Shown here in pieces: positions 59,045-64,000 of a stretch of 64,000 nucleotides of DNA; the stretch's first letter is position 1; every line of letters starts with the position of its first letter. Location: contig OV884009.1 of the NCBI GenBank assembly GCA_930367205.1, positions 84,279,189 through 84,343,188 on the forward strand, written 5' to 3'. The notes under the pieces are model-generated. The model was not told where the DNA came from and did not search any database. It was given only the letters and a program-made list of their open reading frames with translations. The position numbers and the translations under genes were made by a program. Source of the stretch: Acanthosoma haemorrhoidale (taxonomy: Eukaryota > Arthropoda > Insecta > Hemiptera > Acanthosomatidae).

Positions 59045-62000
59045 CACCTTGAGTTGGCAAACATGAGAGCCGGTCGATGATGTTTGTACAGCTGGTCCTG
59101 GAGGATGAAAGTCAAACAGATAACGTTTACAGTGGTCAATTACAACTAAACGCACCTCTGTGTCTACTTGGTTCAGCTATTATGAGCGCTACCTTAGTCA
59201 AAACACAGTTACGAGCACCATACAACGGTAATGCCTTGGAAGCCGATCCGTCGTTAAGTACACTCCATATTTTTTTTAAATTAAATTAAAATGTATACAT
59301 ATCAATTATAAACTAAATTTTACCACTTTCGATATAAGGAAACGAAACATATGACGAGAGAAGTCAAGAAACTGTGTAAAGTGACCCTACATGATACATA
59401 ATGAATGAACTTGAAAAACTGACTTGATATTATTTGATAAACCATTTTTAATTAAAAATCACCAGTTCAAGAAATTATAAAAAGCTTAAATATTAACAAA
59501 CACAATCTATTGAATTCGGCGCAATCACATTTCCTGCATAAACTTTATTTATTGTAATAGACTAAATAATATTTTTCTTTTAATGTCTTTTATGTTCCCT
59601 AAGAAATTTGAAAAAAACTCATAAGAACATTAAATGTTAAACCAATTTAAAGCAGTCAGTGACTGGATAAAATCAGAGGGAAACAAGGCAGTTAAAAGAT
59701 ACATGGCCGACTTTTTTTTCATGTACTTATTTGTGTGGTTAATTTATTTGAACCATCACGAGTACATTATATGGTAGAGAGTGTTTGAATATGTATTTAA
59801 AATTTCAATCCTATTCTTTAATTTAACGGCTCCCATGGTGGAACGGACAGGCAGACGTAGAGACGGCCCTCGCCCCTACATGTTTTTAAAAGGAGAACTT
59901 CCTCTTTGAGCTATTGACGCTCATAAATATTTACGAGATACTATCGTTTACTGCCAACAAGGAGACAAATATAACTGAGAAACAGTTCTTTTTTATGGAC
60001 AGATCCCAGATCACATTAATCGATTTGAGAGAAGGGATCAGTCAACTAATGCACAGGAGTGACTGTACCGTAGGACTTAATCGTAAACCCTATGATACAC
60101 TTTGTACATCGTTATAAGCAGTAGAATATTCAATATATGTTTATCCCGATGATATCGATTAGTAAGCAACAATTGCATCTTACTTCCAAAACAATCCATA
60201 AATATAAAATCATTAATAAAATACGATGGTCAAAATATAACCAATTAAAATAATTACAAGTAATAATTATATACAGACTCTTTATTATAAATACTGATGT
60301 CATAATAGAAATAAAAAAAAGTACCGATAACAATTTAAAATCTTCGTCAGCATTTATTCAATTTAACCTAATACGTTTTACCCTAACCGAAAAAACTATA
60401 AAACCTATAACTATAAAGTGGGAACATAACAAATCTATTCTAAACTAAATGAACCTATTATTTTTATTTAAACTTATGAAAAAACAATCCATGTCCATTC
60501 CTTTATACAAATAAATTACAGTGGATCCGCTAACTTTTGGGGTTCATCATTAACTTCATACGAGATATATAACTACACCTGACAAAAAAAAAAAAAATAC
60601 ATTGAATACAACTCAATCTACAGTTCCAACCTTGTATACTGTATAACTGTGCATTTGTAAGTTAGCAAGGGGTTGCAACACTTACTTGCAAGCATAAAAA
60701 CTATAAAGTCATGTTTAGGAACCATTCACTTGACCCTGAACCATTTCCAAGCCCTTATAAATATAAATCATCTAAGAAGAGATATCTGGTAGCAGCCTCA
60801 CCAACTACATTGCCCCCACCTTATTGCATGACGGAGCAGATTCCACTCAATACTAGCAACTAGGGCAGTGTATGCAACTATATAACTCGCATATTTTGTA
60901 TCTCTGCATTTTACGTTGTATCTCAGTGTTTTTCTTTATTTCTTCTAATTACAGTCCACTTAACCTTTAATTTAAGTTCTCCTTTTTCACCTAGCTTACC
61001 CAACCAGTGCATAAAAGTAGCTTTTATTAAATCTTTGAATAATATTGAGCTCCCTGTAAATTACTGGGATCAAACAGTCATGTTATCAATTCTAAGTTAA
61101 CTAATTTTTAAATTAATTAAATGAGTATTATGTGATTAATACAATTAGATTATATTAAAAAAAAACTAAATTGTGTAAAAAAATAGAGATGGTGCAATAA
61201 GAAAAATTGAATCATACTTGGTCGTGAATCAATCTTTTTTCTTTGTGGGGTTTCTTGTGTTGTTTACTGGACAGCCTTTTCGTTTAAAATGCTTGTCTTC
61301 GTTCAGCCCTCATTCATATTCCCGGGTGCCCAGTTGCTATGTTCCCCGTAATCACTGATTGGCAACAGGGTGAGCAAAGCTGAAATAATTGGTTTTATCG
61401 AGTAAAAGATGTGGCCTCACGCTTTCAACAATTGCTCTCCTGCCTTTTAGACGGCTTGTGTTTGATTACTGTAATCAGTGATGCCATTGTTATAATGTAA
61501 TATTTTTGTTTTATAATGATGACAATCAGTGACGACGTTTGACACTCAAAGCAATACTTTATGACACATTCTTTCACTTTTAATTTCATCCTGGTTCTTT
61601 CAAGACAAAGGACTACCTCTCACACCTACTTCTCTCAACCGACAGCAAGTGAAGGTAGATTTCCTTAACGTTCAATTTAGCCCTCCGGTACAGCACAAGT
61701 AATAATAGTATTATATTCAGAAACAAGAAATTAATTAATAACAAATAAAGGTTGAAGAATGGTTTCTACTAAAAGCTGCCTCTCACCAATTGTCCAATAC
61801 GACGACGATACAAGGCGGTTTGCAGTAACAAGTAGCTGCTGATGACAAGGCAGTTGGGTGGACGGGAAAGGTTGATACAGTTAATAAGGTGGGGAGAGGA
61901 AAAAGTGGCAGGAGTGGCCATTAGGGGTGGTGGAAGTGAAAGCAGGCCGAAGGCAGCAGGAGATTAGGGATTGATTGTCAGCGGGGCAGCAGACAGATAG

Positions 62001-62309
62001 AGCCCCGTCTCACCCCTATTTTTTTGTTCTTTGTAAATCCGGCTAACGGCTTACCCTGTACCCCCACTAAATCATACAACCACCTAGTCAGGGGACCTCA
62101 TAGTTACCGGAAGTATGAGCTTCTTCTTTGGGAGTAATACATGCCACCCAGTAACTACCACTTTTTTTTCATTTGCTATATAATATATGTATATGTTACT
62201 GCTAAAACGAGGTGGCAGCAGCGATGGCTAACCGGAGCTAGATTTTTTGCAACACTGATTGCTGTACAACTAATGATAATATAATGCACGAGTTTTTTCT
62301 ACAACCTAC
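59045..62309. other. Intergenic, no gene recognised
   Basis: AT-rich. A GC-rich patch at 61840-62010 holds GGCCATTAGGGGTGGTGGAAG, which shares TTAGGGGTGGTG with the island at 21.95 kb. The remaining frames are short. Confidence 0.5.
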
Positions 62310-63690
62310 TCAAAGTCACTTATTTAACCACCAACAACCAGTAAGTAAAATTGAAAAAAATTGTATCGTGGGACAAAGTCTTCTATGAATAACATGGAAG
62401 GAAGGACTGCGTGGTCTATGATATCAATAGCAGCAATGTCACTAATAAGTGGAATAATTGGGACGGAAACCAGATTGTATAGGGTCAAGAAATTGAGATT
62501 CTTGAGGGAAATCGGAGATTGGGAGCAACTAGTCATTCAAGAGGTTCAGAGTGGTTAGAAAAGAGGGGGGATTGAGAGAAATGGTCGTTTGGTGAAGTAG
62601 GGTTAGGAATTTTTTATGGGTTGGAAGAAAATTCCAAGTTATTTTCCAAGAAGTTAGGGAGAACGAGTTTTGAAGGGTTTATATTGTTGGATATGCATAA
62701 TTTTATTAACTTGGCGGAAATTATATCAGGACCAGTACCATTAGTGCGTACTCTCATTACAAAGTTTATAATGTCTGTGGGAGAGGCATAAAAAATGAAA
62801 GTCATTACCAACAAACGTAGGCTCACAAAAACTATAGGACTAGGAAAATGGTTAAATTATTGAGGAGGCAGAAATAGATCAGCAGGTGAAACGGGGAAGA
62901 AGCACCAGAGTACAGTTTTCCAAAGGAGTTGAAATTTGAATTTGATATCAAGAGCAGAGAAGAGGGTTTCATAAAAGTACTTAGACTTTGCCTAACTGTC
63001 ACCTGGGTCAAGTTGCGGAGTACCCTGAACGCGTGATAAGCCTTGTACGCCTGAAGCGTCTTCGGGCAGCCTCTCACATTTTTTGCAGGTCCCATATAAG
63101 GCAAATCTCCGGAGCATCTCCATGGGGATTAAGGATATTGAGGAGGTTGGCAGTGAGAATGTCGATCATGGAGTCAATTGAGCAGGAGTAATTAGTATCC
63201 TTTGGAGAAAAGCTGATCAATATTTTAGGTTTTAGGAGGAGAAGATGAGGTCTGTATATTATAAGAAATTTGGTAGTAAAAGGAACGATGAAGAAAAGGA
63301 GCGAAAAAAAGGCCCCCTAAATAGAGATTTTTGTGGAAATCCAATAGAAGGTTGGTATTTAGGTCACCTGAGATGATAATATTACAGTAGACAGGAAATA
63401 AATTGTAAAATGTTTAAAAGAGAAGAAAATGAGTTGAAATTAGAGGGAAAATTGGTTCAGCAGATGTGAAGAGCGCAGCATATAGGCCAGGAAGACGGTT
63501 GCAGGTTCCCTTTAAGATAAGGAACTCTCGACGTGTGGATGGCTGGCTGAGGGGAGCGGTAAAGGATTCGGGTCTTCAGGCTGTCATGTACATACAAACC
63601 CACACCACCACCTATCCAGCTAACCCCGTCGTGGACTAGAACTGTGTAGATGAAGAGGGAGATAGATACAACCAGCAATAATAAATTTCT
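62310..63690 (-). pseudogene. CR1-like non-LTR retrotransposon ORF2 remnant
   Basis: Read on the minus strand from 63690: GGGVGLYVHDSLKTRIL, the mid-endonuclease block of CR1/L2-type elements; then IISGDLNTNLLL, the GDxN block; then a basic RRRFRRTR stretch typical of the linker; then SPTDIINFVMRVRTNGTGPD (RT entry) and NPSKLVLPNFLENN. Further down, decayed GFR-like and IDIIDHA-like pieces fit RT motifs 2 and A. Every block lies in a different frame, with many stops. It is clearly distinct from the Jockey copies. CR1-like is the best guess; a diverged L2 or Jockey-related clade is possible. Confidence 0.65.
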
Positions 63691-64000
63691 TGAGTATAAT
63701 ACATCAAGATCTTTTACATATTAATATACATCCCCTTTAAAATTCCTGAATATTCTTTCATCAGTTTAGGAGGTACGGCCAAATCAGATATTGTCATTTG
63801 CACAACTCCGTTGTAGAGACAGCTACTGACGATAACCGGAACTAGATTTGTTAAAACCTTATATCTCTGCCATCAATCATATAGTAACGATAGGGTTTCT
63901 TTTATTTAGAAAGTCTTTAAATAAATATTATCTATAATCCCAGAAAATTTCCTATAAATTCTTATAGAGTAATGTACGAGATGCAGTCTTATATATTAAA
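63691..64000. other. Window end, no gene recognised
   Basis: AT-rich with no trusted frame. The upstream (N-terminal endonuclease) part of the CR1-like element may have lain here but I cannot follow it. Confidence 0.4.

Overview
This 64 kb window is AT-rich, gene-poor eukaryotic DNA, most likely from an insect. The evidence for an insect is Jockey-clade and other non-LTR retrotransposons, a Ty3/Gypsy element whose LTR pairs a TATA box with the insect-type TCAGT initiator, tRNA-derived SINE-like sequence, and a multi-copy protein family I associate with arthropods. I found no intact host gene, no tRNA or rRNA gene and no prokaryotic feature. Almost everything recognisable is mobile DNA in decay. 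Similarities between copies were judged by eye, so boundaries of diverged copies are good to about 10-30 bases.

Layout. 1-4168: a large element framed by inverted repeats of at least 280 bp, containing opposed Jockey fragments and a GC-rich palindromic island. 7761-9062: a broken member of a multi-copy protein family of unknown function, followed directly by a Jockey tail and a 42-bp minisatellite of 16 units (9216-9886) that keeps one reading frame open. 10.6-10.9 kb: a long hairpin. 15-21.5 kb: four Jockey 3' copies in both orientations and a pair of diverged direct repeats. 21.9-22.1 kb: a GC-rich island with a hairpin. 22.4-28.5 kb: no gene seen. 29.9-33.7 kb: a decayed Ty3/Gypsy element on the minus strand with gag, protease, RT, RNase H tail and integrase remnants, a primer-binding site and one probable LTR. 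37.6-40.2 kb: two related SINE-like copies, a head-to-head Jockey pair and a diverged LTR fragment. 43.6-59 kb: four solo LTRs of one superfamily, three with perfect 5-bp target duplications, one inside the 3' tail of the longest Jockey copy (48.5-53.3 kb). 62.3-63.7 kb: remnant of a second, CR1-like non-LTR element on the minus strand.

How the parts relate. The window shows nested insertion and decay rather than a pathway. One Jockey family left at least a dozen 3' fragments sharing one tail (AATAAA-like end, GGCAGATTGTAATT motif). An LTR family inserted later and was reduced to solo LTRs by recombination. The best leads for something undescribed are the multi-copy protein family, the large inverted-repeat element, the higher-order minisatellite and the isolated GC-rich islands with inverted repeats. 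None is shown here to be a functional system.
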